Assembly: GCA_937980205.1 (NCBI GenBank)
Contig: CALJKW010000009.1
Coordinates: forward strand, 1 to 64,000
Length of the DNA stretch: 64,000 nt
Origin: an uncultured Myxococcales bacterium
GTDB lineage: Bacteria; Myxococcota; Myxococcia; Myxococcales; Myxococcaceae
Direction: 5' to 3'
A program made the position numbers and the translations under genes. The notes under the pieces were generated by a model. That model was given only the letters and a program-made list of their open reading frames with translations. It searched no databases and was not told the origin of the DNA. Positions 23,672 to 33,044 of this stretch are shown in pieces; position 1 is the first letter of the stretch, and each line of letters begins with the position of its first letter.

Positions 23672-24400
23672 TCAGAAGAGGTTGTCTTCGAGCTTCGGCT
23701 TCACGTCGGTGCTGAGCGTCGTGAACTTGAGCTGCAGGGCATCGCCCTTCCACACCTCGACCAGGCGCGGAAACGCGTCGCTCGCCTGCGAGGCGTAGTC
23801 GCGGAACTTGATGTCCCACGCCACGCCCTTGTCGTCGGTGAAGCGCACGCGGCCGGGGTGGAACTGGTCGTCCTTGTAGACCCAGAACTGCGGCGAGCCT
23901 TGGGCCTTGTTGCCGATGAGGTAGGCGAGCGTGCCGTCGTAGCGCGCGAGGGCGCTCTGCTTCGTGTCGACCTTCAGCGACTGCAGGTGCCGCTCGAGCG
24001 CGCTGCCCGAGTCGCCCTCGCCGGCGCCGCGCAGCGCGAGCGTCGCGCAGATCTCGTCGAGCGCGGCCTGCAGCGCGGGGAGCTCGGCGCCTTCGCTGCG
24101 GCGCTTGCCGTTGTTCGAGATCGCCGCGACCGACTTCGTGCTGTCGAGCGACGAGAGCTCGAAGCGGCAGCGCGCAGGCAGCCGCATCGAGATGACCGCG
24201 TTGAGCTGCAGCTCGCCCGGCCCCGTCGTGACGCCGAGCGCGTTCGCGTAGTCGGCGGCGGCCGCCATCGGCACGTTGACGGTGCCTTCGACGCGCATCG
24301 CGGTGAGGCCGAGCTCGTCGCGCTCGCGCGCGGTGCGGCGCAGCACCGACGGGGCCGGCATCACGTAGGCGAGCAGGAGCGCGACGACCGCCAGCCTCAC
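23672..24400 (-). CDS. Exported hypothetical protein downstream of galU
   Basis: A 242-aa protein starting with a GTG that overlaps the galU TGA as GTGA. An N-terminal hydrophobic signal (LAVVALLLAYVMPAP) precedes a mainly beta protein (MRLPARCRFELSS; FWVYKDDQFHPGRVRFTDDK; VVEVWKGDALQLKFTTLST-like ending). The curved-sheet pattern with alternating strands resembles LolA/LppX-like lipid-binding folds, but this is only an impression. Its fixed link to galU suggests an envelope-carbohydrate role. Confidence 0.7.
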   Translation of the reverse strand: MRLAVVALLLAYVMPAPSVLRRTARERDELGLTAMRVEGTVNVPMAAAADYANALGVTTGPGELQLNAVISMRLPARCRFELSSLDSTKSVAAISNNGKRRSEGAELPALQAALDEICATLALRGAGEGDSGSALERHLQSLKVDTKQSALARYDGTLAYLIGNKAQGSPQFWVYKDDQFHPGRVRFTDDKGVAWDIKFRDYASQASDAFPRLVEVWKGDALQLKFTTLSTDVKPKLEDNLF

Positions 24401-25266
24401 TTCACCACCTCGCGCAGGTAGCGCATCAGGCCCTCGCGCAGCTCGGGGCGCTTGAGCGCGTACGCGATGTTCGCCGTGAGGTAGCCGACCTTGTCGCCGG
24501 CGTCGTAGCGCGTGCCCTCGAACCGGTAGCCGATGAGGCCCTCGTTCTCGACGAGCCTGGCGAGCGCGTCGGTGAGCTGAATCTCTCCGCCGACGCCGCG
24601 GCCGGTCTTCTCGAGGTACTCGAACACCTTCGGAGGCAGCACGTAGCGGCCGATCACGGCCATGCGCGACGGAGGATCCGTCTTCGGCTTCTCGACGATC
24701 TTCGTGATGCGCATGGTCCGCTCGTCGATCATGTCGCCCGCGGCGATGCCGTACATGTGCGTCTCGGAGGCGGGGACCTCCATCAGCGCGACGACGCCCT
24801 TGCCGTGCTTCTGGTACGCGCGCCACAGCTGCAGGATGCCGGGCACCTCGGAGTCGATCATGTCGTCTCCGAGCATGACGCCGAACGGCTCGTCGCCGAC
24901 GAGGCTCTTGCCACAGAGCACCGCGTGGCCGAGGCCGAGCGGGTACTTCTGGCGAACGCTCGCGAGGTTCACCATCTTGGAGATCTTCTGCAGGAGCTCG
25001 ACGTCGGCGGTCTTCTTGCGCTCGGTGAGCGTGGTCTCGAGCTCGAAGCCGACGTCGAAGTGATCTTCGATCGCGCCCTTGCCGCGCCCGTTGATCAAGA
25101 TGAGGTCCTGAACGCCGGCGGCGACGGCCTCTTCGACGATGTACTGAAGCGTCGGCTTGTCGACGATGGGCAGCATCTCCTTCGGGACTGCCTTCGTCGC
25201 GGGCAAGAAGCGGGTGCCCAGGCCGGCAGCGGGAACGACCACCTTCCTCAACGGTTGTTCTGCCAT
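24397..25266 (-). CDS. galU: UTP-glucose-1-phosphate uridylyltransferase
   Basis: Makes UDP-glucose for polysaccharide, lipopolysaccharide and trehalose synthesis. The 289-aa protein begins with the nucleotidyltransferase signature VVPAAGLGTRFLPATKAVPK and continues with IVDKPTLQYIVEEA, the metal/nucleotide motif VMLGDDMID (about 132-140), GRYVLPP and GGEIQLTDAL. All active-site blocks are intact and the length is normal. It is co-translated with the exported protein downstream and divergent from the outer-membrane barrel gene. Confidence 0.96.
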   Translation of the reverse strand: MAEQPLRKVVVPAAGLGTRFLPATKAVPKEMLPIVDKPTLQYIVEEAVAAGVQDLILINGRGKGAIEDHFDVGFELETTLTERKKTADVELLQKISKMVNLASVRQKYPLGLGHAVLCGKSLVGDEPFGVMLGDDMIDSEVPGILQLWRAYQKHGKGVVALMEVPASETHMYGIAAGDMIDERTMRITKIVEKPKTDPPSRMAVIGRYVLPPKVFEYLEKTGRGVGGEIQLTDALARLVENEGLIGYRFEGTRYDAGDKVGYLTANIAYALKRPELREGLMRYLREVVK

Positions 25267-25327
25267 GCGAGGCGCTCGCTTAATCGAAACTCGTCAGCCC
25301 CGCCACGCCGTCGTACAACCGTAACCA

Positions 25328-26191
25328 ATGCGCCACGGGCTCATCTGCGCCGTCGTCGTCGTCGCGACACCCGCGCTCGCCGACGTGCCCAAAGAGGCGG
25401 CGCTGCCGGTGCCCAACGCGCTCAACGAAGCCGGGCAGCAGGCGCGCAGCTTCGGCATGGGAGGCGCCTACCGCGGCGTCGGCTACGGCACCGAGACCAT
25501 CAGCGGCAACCCCGCGCTCATCTCGATGTACCGCCGCTATCAGCTCGAGCTGGGCGGCGCGTGGGACATCCCCAACGGGTACGGCTTCGGCGGCATCTCG
25601 ATCGTCGACAGCGCGACGACGGACCTCGCGTACGGCCAGTCGTACACGCTGGTCACGTTCGACAGCCCGTACGGCCGCAGCACCGCGCACCTCAACTCGA
25701 CCGCCCTCGCCTACCCGATCTTCGACTGGCTGCACCTCGGCATCGCCGGGCGCTACCAGCTCATCTACGGCCCGTACGCGACGAACTCGATCACGATGAA
25801 CGCCGGAGCCGCGGTGCGCATCTTCGACGCGTGGATCATCGGCTTCTCGGGACACAACCTCATCCCCGTCGCGAGCGCGCTGGTGAACCCGTTCTTCGCG
25901 CTGTCGACCTCGGCGTCGTTCGGCCTGTTCACTCCGAGCTTCGAGTGGCGCATGGACTTCAACGCGAGGTTCCCGCGCTTTGCGTGGGCGGTGGGCCTCG
26001 AGTGGATCGCCGGAGAGGTCGTGCCCATCCGCGCCGGCTTCACGTGGGACAACATCACCGGCCAGCGCTTCATCTCCGGCGGCCTCGGCTTCTTCCTGGA
26101 AGGCAGCGGAGTCGACATCGCCTACCGCTACGAGATCGGCGGCTACCAGGGCCACCTCCTCGCGCTGACGGTGAAGCTGCAGTCGCGCTGA
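25328..26191 (+). CDS. Outer-membrane beta-barrel protein, PorV/FadL-like
   Basis: A 287-aa protein with signal peptide MRHGLICAVVVVATPALA and the early motif RSFGMGGAYRGVGYGTETIS then GNPALIS, the RxxGMGGA..NPA pattern of UPF0164/PorV and FadL-type barrels. Alternating amphipathic strands follow, rich in Gly, Tyr and Phe, and it ends in LALTVKLQSR. Ligand and partners are unknown; possible roles are hydrophobic-compound uptake or assistance of a secretion system. It is monocistronic and convergent with the MFS gene. Confidence 0.8.
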   Translation: MRHGLICAVVVVATPALADVPKEAALPVPNALNEAGQQARSFGMGGAYRGVGYGTETISGNPALISMYRRYQLELGGAWDIPNGYGFGGISIVDSATTDLAYGQSYTLVTFDSPYGRSTAHLNSTALAYPIFDWLHLGIAGRYQLIYGPYATNSITMNAGAAVRIFDAWIIGFSGHNLIPVASALVNPFFALSTSASFGLFTPSFEWRMDFNARFPRFAWAVGLEWIAGEVVPIRAGFTWDNITGQRFISGGLGFFLEGSGVDIAYRYEIGGYQGHLLALTVKLQSR

Positions 26192-26234
26192 ACCGCTGGG
26201 CACGATCGCGTGAGGCGTTGACGTTCACCGGGCC

Positions 26235-26269
26235 GGGCTCGCGTTCGGGTGCGCGGCGAGCGCGAGCCC
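26235..26269. terminator. Inverted repeat between convergent OMP and MFS genes
   Basis: Stem GGGCTCGCG (26235-26243) with CGCGAGCCC (26261-26269) around a 17-base loop. There is no T-tract. The position between two convergent stops makes a bidirectional transcript-end hairpin likely. Confidence 0.4.
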
Positions 26270-26294
26270 CGACGCATCCCGATTCCGGCGGCCG

Positions 26295-27722
26295 TCAACG
26301 CTCCCGAGCAGCAGTCAGCGGCATCGCCAGCTCCTCGAGCGACTTCCGCTCGGCGTTGACGGCGAGCTTCGCGGCGACGCCGGCCGCGAGCAGCATGAGC
26401 GCCGCGCCGAGCGCGTAGCCGAGGAAGACGCGCGAGGGATCTCCGGTGCCGATGAGCGCGCCGAACAGGGCGGGCGCGGCGACGCCGCCGGCGCCGGTGC
26501 CGACCGCGTAGAACAGCGCGATCGCGAGCGCGCGGATCTCGAGCGGGAAGAGCTCGCTGACGGTGAGGTACGCCGAGCTCGCCGCCGCGGAGCCGAAGAA
26601 GAACACCACGCACCAGCAGACGGTCTGCGTCGTGGCGTCGAGCACGCCCTGGCGGAAGAGAAAGCCGGTGATGAGCAGCAGCACGCCGGACGTGGCGTAG
26701 GTCGAGACGATCATCACCCTGCGGCCGGCGTGATCGAACAGCCGGCCGAGCAGCAGCGGGCCGAAGAAGTTGCCGGCGGCGAACGGCAGCAGGTACCAGC
26801 CGACGTGCTCGGGGAGCACCTGGAAGAACTTCGTCAGCACCAGCGCGTAGGTGAAGAAGATGGCGTTGTAGAAGAACGCCTGGCTGAGCATCAGCGAGAG
26901 CCCGAGCACGGCGCGCGCGCGGTACTTGCCGAGGATCGTCTTCGCGACGGTGAGCAGCGAGATGTGCTGCCCGAGCTGAATGCGCAGCGTGCCGACCTCT
27001 CCCGTGAGCGGGAGGCCGCGGCGCTTCGCCTCGGCCTCGGCCTTCTCGACGATCGCGACGGCCTCGGCGTTGCGGCCGTGCAACATGAGCCAGCGCGGGC
27101 TCTCGGGCACGTGGGTGCGGACGAGGACGACGGCGACGGCGAGGACTCCGCCGAGGAGGAACGCGAGCCGCCAGCCGACCGAGGGCGCGAAGATGGTGGG
27201 GTTGAGCAGCACGGTGCTCGACAGCGCGCCCATGGCGGTGCCGACCCAGTAGCTGCCGTTGATGGCGAGCGCCGCGAAGCCGCGCACGCGCGCGGGCAAC
27301 AGCTCGTCGATGGCGGAGTTGATGGCCGCGTACTCTCCGCCGATGGCGGTGCCGGTGAAGAAGCGGAAGACGATGAACGACCAGACGTTCCACGAGCAGC
27401 CGGTCGCGACCGTGGCGAGGACGTAGAGCAGCAGCGTGTAGAGGAAGAGCCGCTTGCGGCCCCACTTGTCGGTGAGGTGCCCGAAGAAGAGGGCGCCGCC
27501 GATGGCGCCGGCGATGTACGCGCTGGCCGAGAGGCCGACCTCGGCCGACGTGAGCCCGAGCGTGAGCGGAGACTCGAGCGCGCTGCCGATCGCGCCGACG
27601 ATGGTGACCTCGAGGCCATCGAGGATCCACGTGACGCCGAGCGCGACGACGATCATCGTGTGCCAGCGCAGCCACGGCAGCCGGTCCATGCGGCCAGGCA
27701 CGTCGGTGACGAGCTCGTTCAC
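26295..27722 (-). CDS. MFS transporter, sugar/aromatic-acid type
   Basis: About 475 aa with 12 predicted helices. Family marks are DVPGRMDRLPWLRWH before helix 1, TWILDGLEVTIVGA in helix 1, GHLTDKWGRKRLFLYT in loop 2-3 (the MFS signature), GGEYAAINSAIDELLPARVR in helix 4 and the symmetric LFDHAGRRVMIVST in loop 8-9. The closest resemblance is to the sugar-porter/benzoate-type groups; substrate unknown. The start is uncertain: GTG 27722 keeps the conserved DVPGRMDRLPW, ATG 27689 would cut into it, and ATG 27779 would add a non-conserved leader made of the flanking repeat. Confidence 0.87.
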   Translation of the reverse strand: MNELVTDVPGRMDRLPWLRWHTMIVVALGVTWILDGLEVTIVGAIGSALESPLTLGLTSAEVGLSASAYIAGAIGGALFFGHLTDKWGRKRLFLYTLLLYVLATVATGCSWNVWSFIVFRFFTGTAIGGEYAAINSAIDELLPARVRGFAALAINGSYWVGTAMGALSSTVLLNPTIFAPSVGWRLAFLLGGVLAVAVVLVRTHVPESPRWLMLHGRNAEAVAIVEKAEAEAKRRGLPLTGEVGTLRIQLGQHISLLTVAKTILGKYRARAVLGLSLMLSQAFFYNAIFFTYALVLTKFFQVLPEHVGWYLLPFAAGNFFGPLLLGRLFDHAGRRVMIVSTYATSGVLLLITGFLFRQGVLDATTQTVCWCVVFFFGSAAASSAYLTVSELFPLEIRALAIALFYAVGTGAGGVAAPALFGALIGTGDPSRVFLGYALGAALMLLAAGVAAKLAVNAERKSLEELAMPLTAARER

Positions 27723-27831
27723 GAACCGACGACTTAATGCAGTGCACGAGCGAACGCCGCACTCGTTCGCCGCCGACATTGCCGTGGAGGTTCGTCGCGT
27801 CCCCGGCAACGTCCCCGGCCACGTCCCGGTC

Positions 27832-27856
27832 AACGAACCCGGGCCCGTCGAGTCGT
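27832..27856. repeat. 25-bp flanking repeat, left copy
   Basis: Identical over 25 bases to 33020-33044 and in the same orientation; core GAACCCGGGCCCGTCGAGTC. It lies between the MFS gene and the stop of the efflux adaptor gene, inside a stretch rich in CCCGG and GACGTTCAC blocks. The pair brackets the efflux operon. Confidence 0.75.
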
Positions 27857-27876
27857 GGACGTTCACGTGGCGACGT

Positions 27877-29118
27877 TCACGTCCCCGGCTTCTTCTGCTC
27901 CGTCGCCTGAATCACCTCGACAGCAGCCCCCTCGGTGAGCCCGGCGTTGGCGAGCTTCACGATCTTCTCCGTCCCATCGAGCCCGGTGCTGATCTGCAGC
28001 GTCTGCCCGGTGTCGCGCTCGATGCCGATGGTCTTCATCACGACGCGCCCGTCCTGCACGGTCGCCACGCGCGTCCCCCGCGAGTCGGAGTACAGCGCCG
28101 TGACGGGCACCTCCCACAGCCGGTGCGGAGTCGGCAGGGTCAGCGCGACCTGCGCGTACATCCCGGTGAGCAGCCGGCCGTCGGGGTTCGGCACCCGCAC
28201 CTCGACGGTCATCGTGCGCGCGACCTCGTCGAGCGCGCCGGCAGAGCGGGCGACGGTGCCGGCGAACTCCTCGCCGGCGTACTCGCGCACCTTCACCTTC
28301 GCCCCGACCTGCGTCTTCACCGACGGAGCCACGTCCTGCGGCACCTGCACCAGCACGCGCACCGTCTCGATGGCCGCGAGCTTGAACAGCGGCGTGGTGC
28401 TGGGGTTCACGAGCGCGCCGCGTTCCACCATGCGGGCGATGACCGTGCCGGTGAACGGCGCCGTCACCTTCGAGAAGCTCTTGAGCTGAACGAGCCGGCG
28501 CAGGTTCGCCTGCTGCGCGGCGACGTTCGCCTTCGCGACGCCGACCGACGACGTGTCGACCTGGGCCTGCGCCTGCGAGCGGTCGAGCTCCTGCTGCGAC
28601 GCCACGCCCGCCGGAGCGAGCTGCTGGTACCGCGTCAGGTTCTGCTTCGAGAACGACTCGCTCGCGAGCGCGCGGGTGACGTCGGCCTCGGCCTGCGCCA
28701 CCTGGGCCTTCGCCTGCTCGAGCTGGGCGTCGAGCTCGGGCGTGTCGATCTCCGCGAGCAGCTCGCCCTCCTTCACCTGCGAGCCGAGGTCGGCGAGCCA
28801 CCGCTTCACGTAGCCCTGCGCGCGCGGGTACACGATCGTCTGCTCGAGCGGCTCGATGCTGCCGGGCAGCACCAGGTCCCGGTCCGACGTGATCGCCACC
28901 GGCGAGATCAGCTCGACGCGCGGAATCGACGACGCCGCCGCGGCCGTCTCGGCCTCGAGCCGGTTCTTCGCGACGAGCTTCGGCACCAGGCCCGCGGCGA
29001 ACAGCCCGAGCAGCACCACCACGGCGAGCACCACCATCCACCGCGCGCGCCGAGGCGGCACCTTCACCGGCGGGGGCAGCTCGAACCCCAGGTCGTCGTG
29101 CTTCGATTCAGCGCTCAT
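27877..29118 (-). CDS. RND efflux periplasmic adaptor (MFP)
   Basis: A 413-aa membrane-fusion protein that links the inner-membrane pump to an outer-membrane channel. Features: an N-terminal membrane anchor (about 27-47), first half of the lipoyl domain (VYPRAQGYVKRWLADLGSQV KEG), an alpha-hairpin (about 125-205, Ala/Gln-rich coiled coil), second lipoyl half (FSKVTAPFTGTVIARMVERG), a beta-barrel domain (VRVLVQVPQDVA) and a C-terminal proximal domain. The ATG overlaps the pump gene's stop as ATGA. No outer-membrane TolC-like gene is in the operon. Confidence 0.93.
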   Translation of the reverse strand: MSAESKHDDLGFELPPPVKVPPRRARWMVVLAVVVLLGLFAAGLVPKLVAKNRLEAETAAAASSIPRVELISPVAITSDRDLVLPGSIEPLEQTIVYPRAQGYVKRWLADLGSQVKEGELLAEIDTPELDAQLEQAKAQVAQAEADVTRALASESFSKQNLTRYQQLAPAGVASQQELDRSQAQAQVDTSSVGVAKANVAAQQANLRRLVQLKSFSKVTAPFTGTVIARMVERGALVNPSTTPLFKLAAIETVRVLVQVPQDVAPSVKTQVGAKVKVREYAGEEFAGTVARSAGALDEVARTMTVEVRVPNPDGRLLTGMYAQVALTLPTPHRLWEVPVTALYSDSRGTRVATVQDGRVVMKTIGIERDTGQTLQISTGLDGTEKIVKLANAGLTEGAAVEVIQATEQKKPGT

Positions 29119-32100
29119 AGATGCTCCACCAGGGGGTCGACCTTCGGCGGCTTGCCGCGCAGCGCGCTGTAGACGACGGGCACGAAGAACAGCGTGGTCA
29201 GCGTCGCCGCGATCAGCCCGCCGATCACCGCGCGGCCGAGCGGCGCGTTCTGCTCTCCGCCTTCACCGAGGCCCAGCGACATCGGCAGCATGCCGATGAT
29301 CATCGCGAGCGCGGTCATCAGCACGGGCCGCAGCCGCGTCATGCCGCTCGCCAGCGCGGCCTGCGCCGCGTCGCGGCCGACCTTGCGCTGATCGTTCGCG
29401 AACGTGACCACGAGGATGCTGTTGGCCGTCGCCACGCCGACGCACATGATCGCGCCCATCAGCGCCGGCACCGACAGCGTCGTCTGCGAGACGAACAACA
29501 TCCACACCATGCCGGCGATCGCCCCCGGCAGCGCGCTCAAGATGATGAGCGGGTCGACCCACGACTGAAAGTTCACCACCAGCATCAGGTAGACGAGGAC
29601 GATCGCGAAGAGCAGACCGAACGCGAGGCCACGGAAGCTCGACTGCATGCTCTCGACCTGGCCGCGGATCGCGACGGTCGTGCCGCGCGGGAAGTCCTTC
29701 TTCGCCTTCTCGACCACGGCCTCGACCTTCTTCGCCACCGCGCCGAGGTCGGCGCCGTCGACGTTCGCCTGCACGTCGAACGTGCGCGCCGCGTTCCAGT
29801 GCGTGACGTTCGCCGCCCCGTACGTGCGCGAGAACGTCGCCACGTTCGAGAGCAGCTGCGGAGCCCCCTCGATCGGCGCCTGCAGCGGCAGCTGCCTCAG
29901 GTCGTCGAGCGACGCGATCTGCGCCTGCGGTGTCTGCACGGCGACGAGGTACTGCACGCCGCGCTTGTCGAGCCAGAAGCTCGGCGACACCTGCCCGCTC
30001 GACGACAGCGACACGAGCACGTCGTTCGCGACGCCGCGCTGGCTCATGCCCACCCGGCTCGCCATCGTGCGGTCGACGTCGATGCGCAGCTGCGGCCGGT
30101 CTTGCACCTGCGCGAGGTGCACGTCGGCGGCGCCGGGGATCTTCTCGATCTCCGCGGCCAGCTTCTTCGCCACCTCGAACGTCGCCTGCTCGCTGCCCGG
30201 AGCCCCGCTCACCTGCACGTCGATCGGCGCCGCCAGGCCGAAGTTCAGCACCTGCGTCGAGATGTCCGGAGCCAGGAAGAAGAACGTCGTGTCCGGGTAC
30301 GTCGCCTTGAGCTTCGCGCGCAGCTTGCGCACGTAGCCCGCGGTCGGCGCGTGCCCTTCTTTCAGCGCGATGGAGATCTGCCCGTCGGCCGAAGAGATCA
30401 GCGCGCCTTCCGAGAGGCTCAGGTTGATGCCGCTCACCGGAGTGCCGACGACGTCGATCATCGTGGCGATCTCCGAAGGCGGAATGACCTGCCGAATGGT
30501 CTCGGTGATCGCCGCGAACCGCCGCTCGCTGTCCTCGACGCGCGTGCCGGGCGGGCCGCGCACGTGCAGCTTGATGAGGCCCGCGTCGACCGACGGGAAG
30601 AAGTCCTGCCCGACGAGCGGCAAGAGCAGCAGCGACGCGCCGACCAGCACGAAGAAGCCGATGGTGAAGCCGCGGCGCCGCGCCAGCGCGAGCGCGAGGA
30701 AGCCGCCGTAGGTCGAGCGCAGCCGGTCGAAGCCGCGGTTGAACGCCCCGTAGACGCGCGAGCCGACCGTCGGCTTCGGCGGCGCATCGTGGTGCTCGGC
30801 CGCTTCGCGCTCGAGCAGCAGGCGCACCATCGTCGGCACCAGGGTGCGCGAGAGGAAGTAGCTCATCATCATCGCGAACACGACGGCCAGCGCGAGCGGC
30901 ACGAACAGCGACTTCGCCGCGCCGGCGATGAACGCGACCGGCACGAAGACGATGCAGATGCACAGCGTCGAGACGAATGCGGGCACCGCGATCTCCTGCG
31001 CCCCGTCGACGATCGACTGGATGAACGACTTCTTCTGGCCGAGGTTGCGGTGAATGTTCTCGATCGCCACCGTCGCGTCGTCGACGAGGATGCCGACGGC
31101 CAGCGCGAGCCCTCCGAGCGTCATCACGTTCAGCGTCTGCCCGAGCGCGCCGAGCACGACGATGGAGGTGAGAATGGAGAGCGGAATCGAGACGACGACG
31201 ATCAGCGTCGAGCGCCACGAGCCGAGGAACAGCAGGATCATCAGCGCGGTGAGGCCGGCGGCGATCAGCGCCTCCTTCACCAGGCCCTCGATCGACGCGC
31301 GCACGAACACCGACTGATCGAACAGCAGCGAGACCTTGAGCTCCTTCGGCAGCCTCGCGAGCGACTCGGGCAGCCGATCTTTCACGCCGCCGGTCACCGC
31401 CATCGTGCTCGAGCCCTGCAGCTTCAAGATGGGCATCAGCGCCGCGCGCTTGCCGCCGACGTGCACGATGTTCGTCTGCGGAGGGTTCCCGTCGCGCACG
31501 TTCGCCACGTCGCGGATGAAGAGGGTCTTCCCGTTGACGGTCTTGATCGGCAGCGACCCGAGCTCGTCGACGGCGTCCGGGCTCGAGTTCATGACGATCG
31601 GGTACTCGGACTCGCCGATCTTCGCGGTCCCCGTCGGCAGGATGACGTTCTGCACCCCGAGCGCCGCGTTCACGTCGGCCGCAGACAGCCCCTGCGCGTA
31701 GAGCCGCTCGGGGTCGATGTCGATCATGATCTGCCGCTGCTTGCCGCCGTACGGCCACGGAATCTGCGCGCCCTTGATCGTCGCCAGGTCCGCGCGCAGG
31801 AAGTTCACGCCGAGATCGAACAGCGACTTCTCGCTCAGCGTGTCGCTCTCCAGCGCGGCCTGGATGACCGGCACGTTCGACGCGCTGTAGCGGATGATCA
31901 GCGGCGGCACGGACCCCGGAGGCATCTGCCGGACCGCAGACTGAGACACCGCGGTCACCTGCGCGATCGCGGTGTCGACGCTCGCGCCGGGCTGCAGGAA
32001 GATCTTCACCACCGCGATGCCGGTCAGCGACTGGCTCTCGATGTGCTCGATGTCGCTGACGACCGTGGTGAGGAAGCGCTCGTAGTTGGTGACGACGCGC

Positions 32101-32282
32101 TTCTCCATCTCGTCGGGAGACAGCCCGCCGTAGTTCCACACCACGGTGATCACCGGGATGTCGATGTCCGGGAAGATGTCGACGGGGATGCGCGTGATGG
32201 TGACGGCGCCGAGCAGCACGATCAGCACCGACATGACGATGAACGTGTAGGGTCGCTTGAGCGCGACGCGAACGAGCCACAT
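29115..32282 (-). CDS. RND efflux permease, HAE-1-like
   Basis: A 1055-aa proton-driven pump with the usual 12 helices and two large periplasmic loops. The start WLVRVALKRPYTFIVMSVLI, the IPVDIFPDIDIPVITVVWNY block and the TM4 motif GILVDDATVAIENIHRN (about residues 395-411) with the paired Asp are present. In TM10 the AcrB Lys position reads VATANSILVVTFAND, so this belongs to the subfamily lacking that Lys. Substrate is probably drugs, dyes or lipids; TetR control is suggested by gene order. Its ATG lies one base after the TetR stop. Confidence 0.95.
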   Translation of the reverse strand: MWLVRVALKRPYTFIVMSVLIVLLGAVTITRIPVDIFPDIDIPVITVVWNYGGLSPDEMEKRVVTNYERFLTTVVSDIEHIESQSLTGIAVVKIFLQPGASVDTAIAQVTAVSQSAVRQMPPGSVPPLIIRYSASNVPVIQAALESDTLSEKSLFDLGVNFLRADLATIKGAQIPWPYGGKQRQIMIDIDPERLYAQGLSAADVNAALGVQNVILPTGTAKIGESEYPIVMNSSPDAVDELGSLPIKTVNGKTLFIRDVANVRDGNPPQTNIVHVGGKRAALMPILKLQGSSTMAVTGGVKDRLPESLARLPKELKVSLLFDQSVFVRASIEGLVKEALIAAGLTALMILLFLGSWRSTLIVVVSIPLSILTSIVVLGALGQTLNVMTLGGLALAVGILVDDATVAIENIHRNLGQKKSFIQSIVDGAQEIAVPAFVSTLCICIVFVPVAFIAGAAKSLFVPLALAVVFAMMMSYFLSRTLVPTMVRLLLEREAAEHHDAPPKPTVGSRVYGAFNRGFDRLRSTYGGFLALALARRRGFTIGFFVLVGASLLLLPLVGQDFFPSVDAGLIKLHVRGPPGTRVEDSERRFAAITETIRQVIPPSEIATMIDVVGTPVSGINLSLSEGALISSADGQISIALKEGHAPTAGYVRKLRAKLKATYPDTTFFFLAPDISTQVLNFGLAAPIDVQVSGAPGSEQATFEVAKKLAAEIEKIPGAADVHLAQVQDRPQLRIDVDRTMASRVGMSQRGVANDVLVSLSSSGQVSPSFWLDKRGVQYLVAVQTPQAQIASLDDLRQLPLQAPIEGAPQLLSNVATFSRTYGAANVTHWNAARTFDVQANVDGADLGAVAKKVEAVVEKAKKDFPRGTTVAIRGQVESMQSSFRGLAFGLLFAIVLVYLMLVVNFQSWVDPLIILSALPGAIAGMVWMLFVSQTTLSVPALMGAIMCVGVATANSILVVTFANDQRKVGRDAAQAALASGMTRLRPVLMTALAMIIGMLPMSLGLGEGGEQNAPLGRAVIGGLIAATLTTLFFVPVVYSALRGKPPKVDPLVEHL

Positions 32283-32283
32283 G

Positions 32284-32871
32284 TCAGGCCGCCTTCCGCT
32301 TCGGCCGCACCGCGATGCCTGGGAGTAACAACCCCACCAGCTCCTCCGCGAACCGATCGTCGATGGGCGCCCGCCGCGTCAGCAGCCGGTACCAGTACGC
32401 GCCGAACAGCGCGTCGAGCACCAGGTCCAGCTCGAGCCCCTTGCGCAGCTGCCCGCGCGCGACGCCCGCCTCGAGCAGCTCGAGCAGCGCGTCGCGCCGC
32501 ACCTCGAGGAACTGCTCGCGGAACGCCGCGCGGAAGTCGGGGTCCGACTGCGCCTCGGCCATCAGCGACGCCAGCGTCCGCCCGGTCGCGGTGTCGCGCA
32601 GCACCCGGCCGCTGCGCCGCAGGAACGAGAGCAGGTCTTTCTTCAGGTCTCCGGTGTCGGTCGCCGGGACGTGGTGCTGCAGGCTCGAGAGCACGGCCTC
32701 CATCGCCAGCGCCCGCTTGCCGCCCCACCACTTGTAGATGGTCTGTTTGCCGACGCGGGCGAGGTCGGCGATCTCCTCGACGCACAGCTCGGCGACCGTG
32801 CACTCTTCGAGCAGCGCGTTCGTCGCGTCCAGGATGCGAGCGTGTGCGTCGGTGGAGCGGGGCCGGGCCAT
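32284..32871 (-). CDS. TetR family transcriptional regulator
   Basis: A 195-aa regulator at the head of the efflux operon. Residues 6-52 form the TetR DNA-binding domain (RILDATNALLEECTVAELCV, then EEIADLARVGKQTIYKWWGG KR), and the rest is the all-helical ligand/dimer domain (PF16859-like: DLKKDLLSFLRRSGRVLRD). The most likely role is ligand-relieved repression of its own operon, inferred from order and family. The ATG at 32871 opens on the domain; longer readings run into the flanking repeat region and are rejected. Confidence 0.92.
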   Translation of the reverse strand: MARPRSTDAHARILDATNALLEECTVAELCVEEIADLARVGKQTIYKWWGGKRALAMEAVLSSLQHHVPATDTGDLKKDLLSFLRRSGRVLRDTATGRTLASLMAEAQSDPDFRAAFREQFLEVRRDALLELLEAGVARGQLRKGLELDLVLDALFGAYWYRLLTRRAPIDDRFAEELVGLLLPGIAVRPKRKAA

Positions 32872-33019
32872 CGACGCAGTTACTAGACGCGGCGTTCCGA
32901 AATGACAACCCCGCACCGGGGAGCAGCCGGGGACGGGCCCGGGCGCGTTGATGCGTACGTGACCGGGAACGAGAACGTGAACGCGTACCCGGGCCACGTT
33001 CCCGCCAGACGTATCCATG

Positions 33020-33044
33020 AACGAACCCGGGCCCGTCGAGTCGT
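33020..33044. repeat. 25-bp flanking repeat, right copy
   Basis: Identical over 25 bases to 27832-27856, same orientation. The surrounding 130 bases (about 32930-33060) also contain GGGAACG...CGTTCCC arms and CCCGGGCCACGTTCCC, a relative of CCCGGCCACGTCCC in the left copy. It sits between the tetR start and the TonB-receptor stop. Confidence 0.75.

Noticed and set aside
27722..27866. Long N-terminal extension of the MFS transporter
   Set aside because: It translates the flanking repeat region and lacks the conserved start of the family.
29121..32951. Very long plus-strand open frame (about 1270 codons)
   Set aside because: It is the antisense frame of the RND permease and adaptor genes, made open by GC-rich codon bias, and has no recognisable domain.
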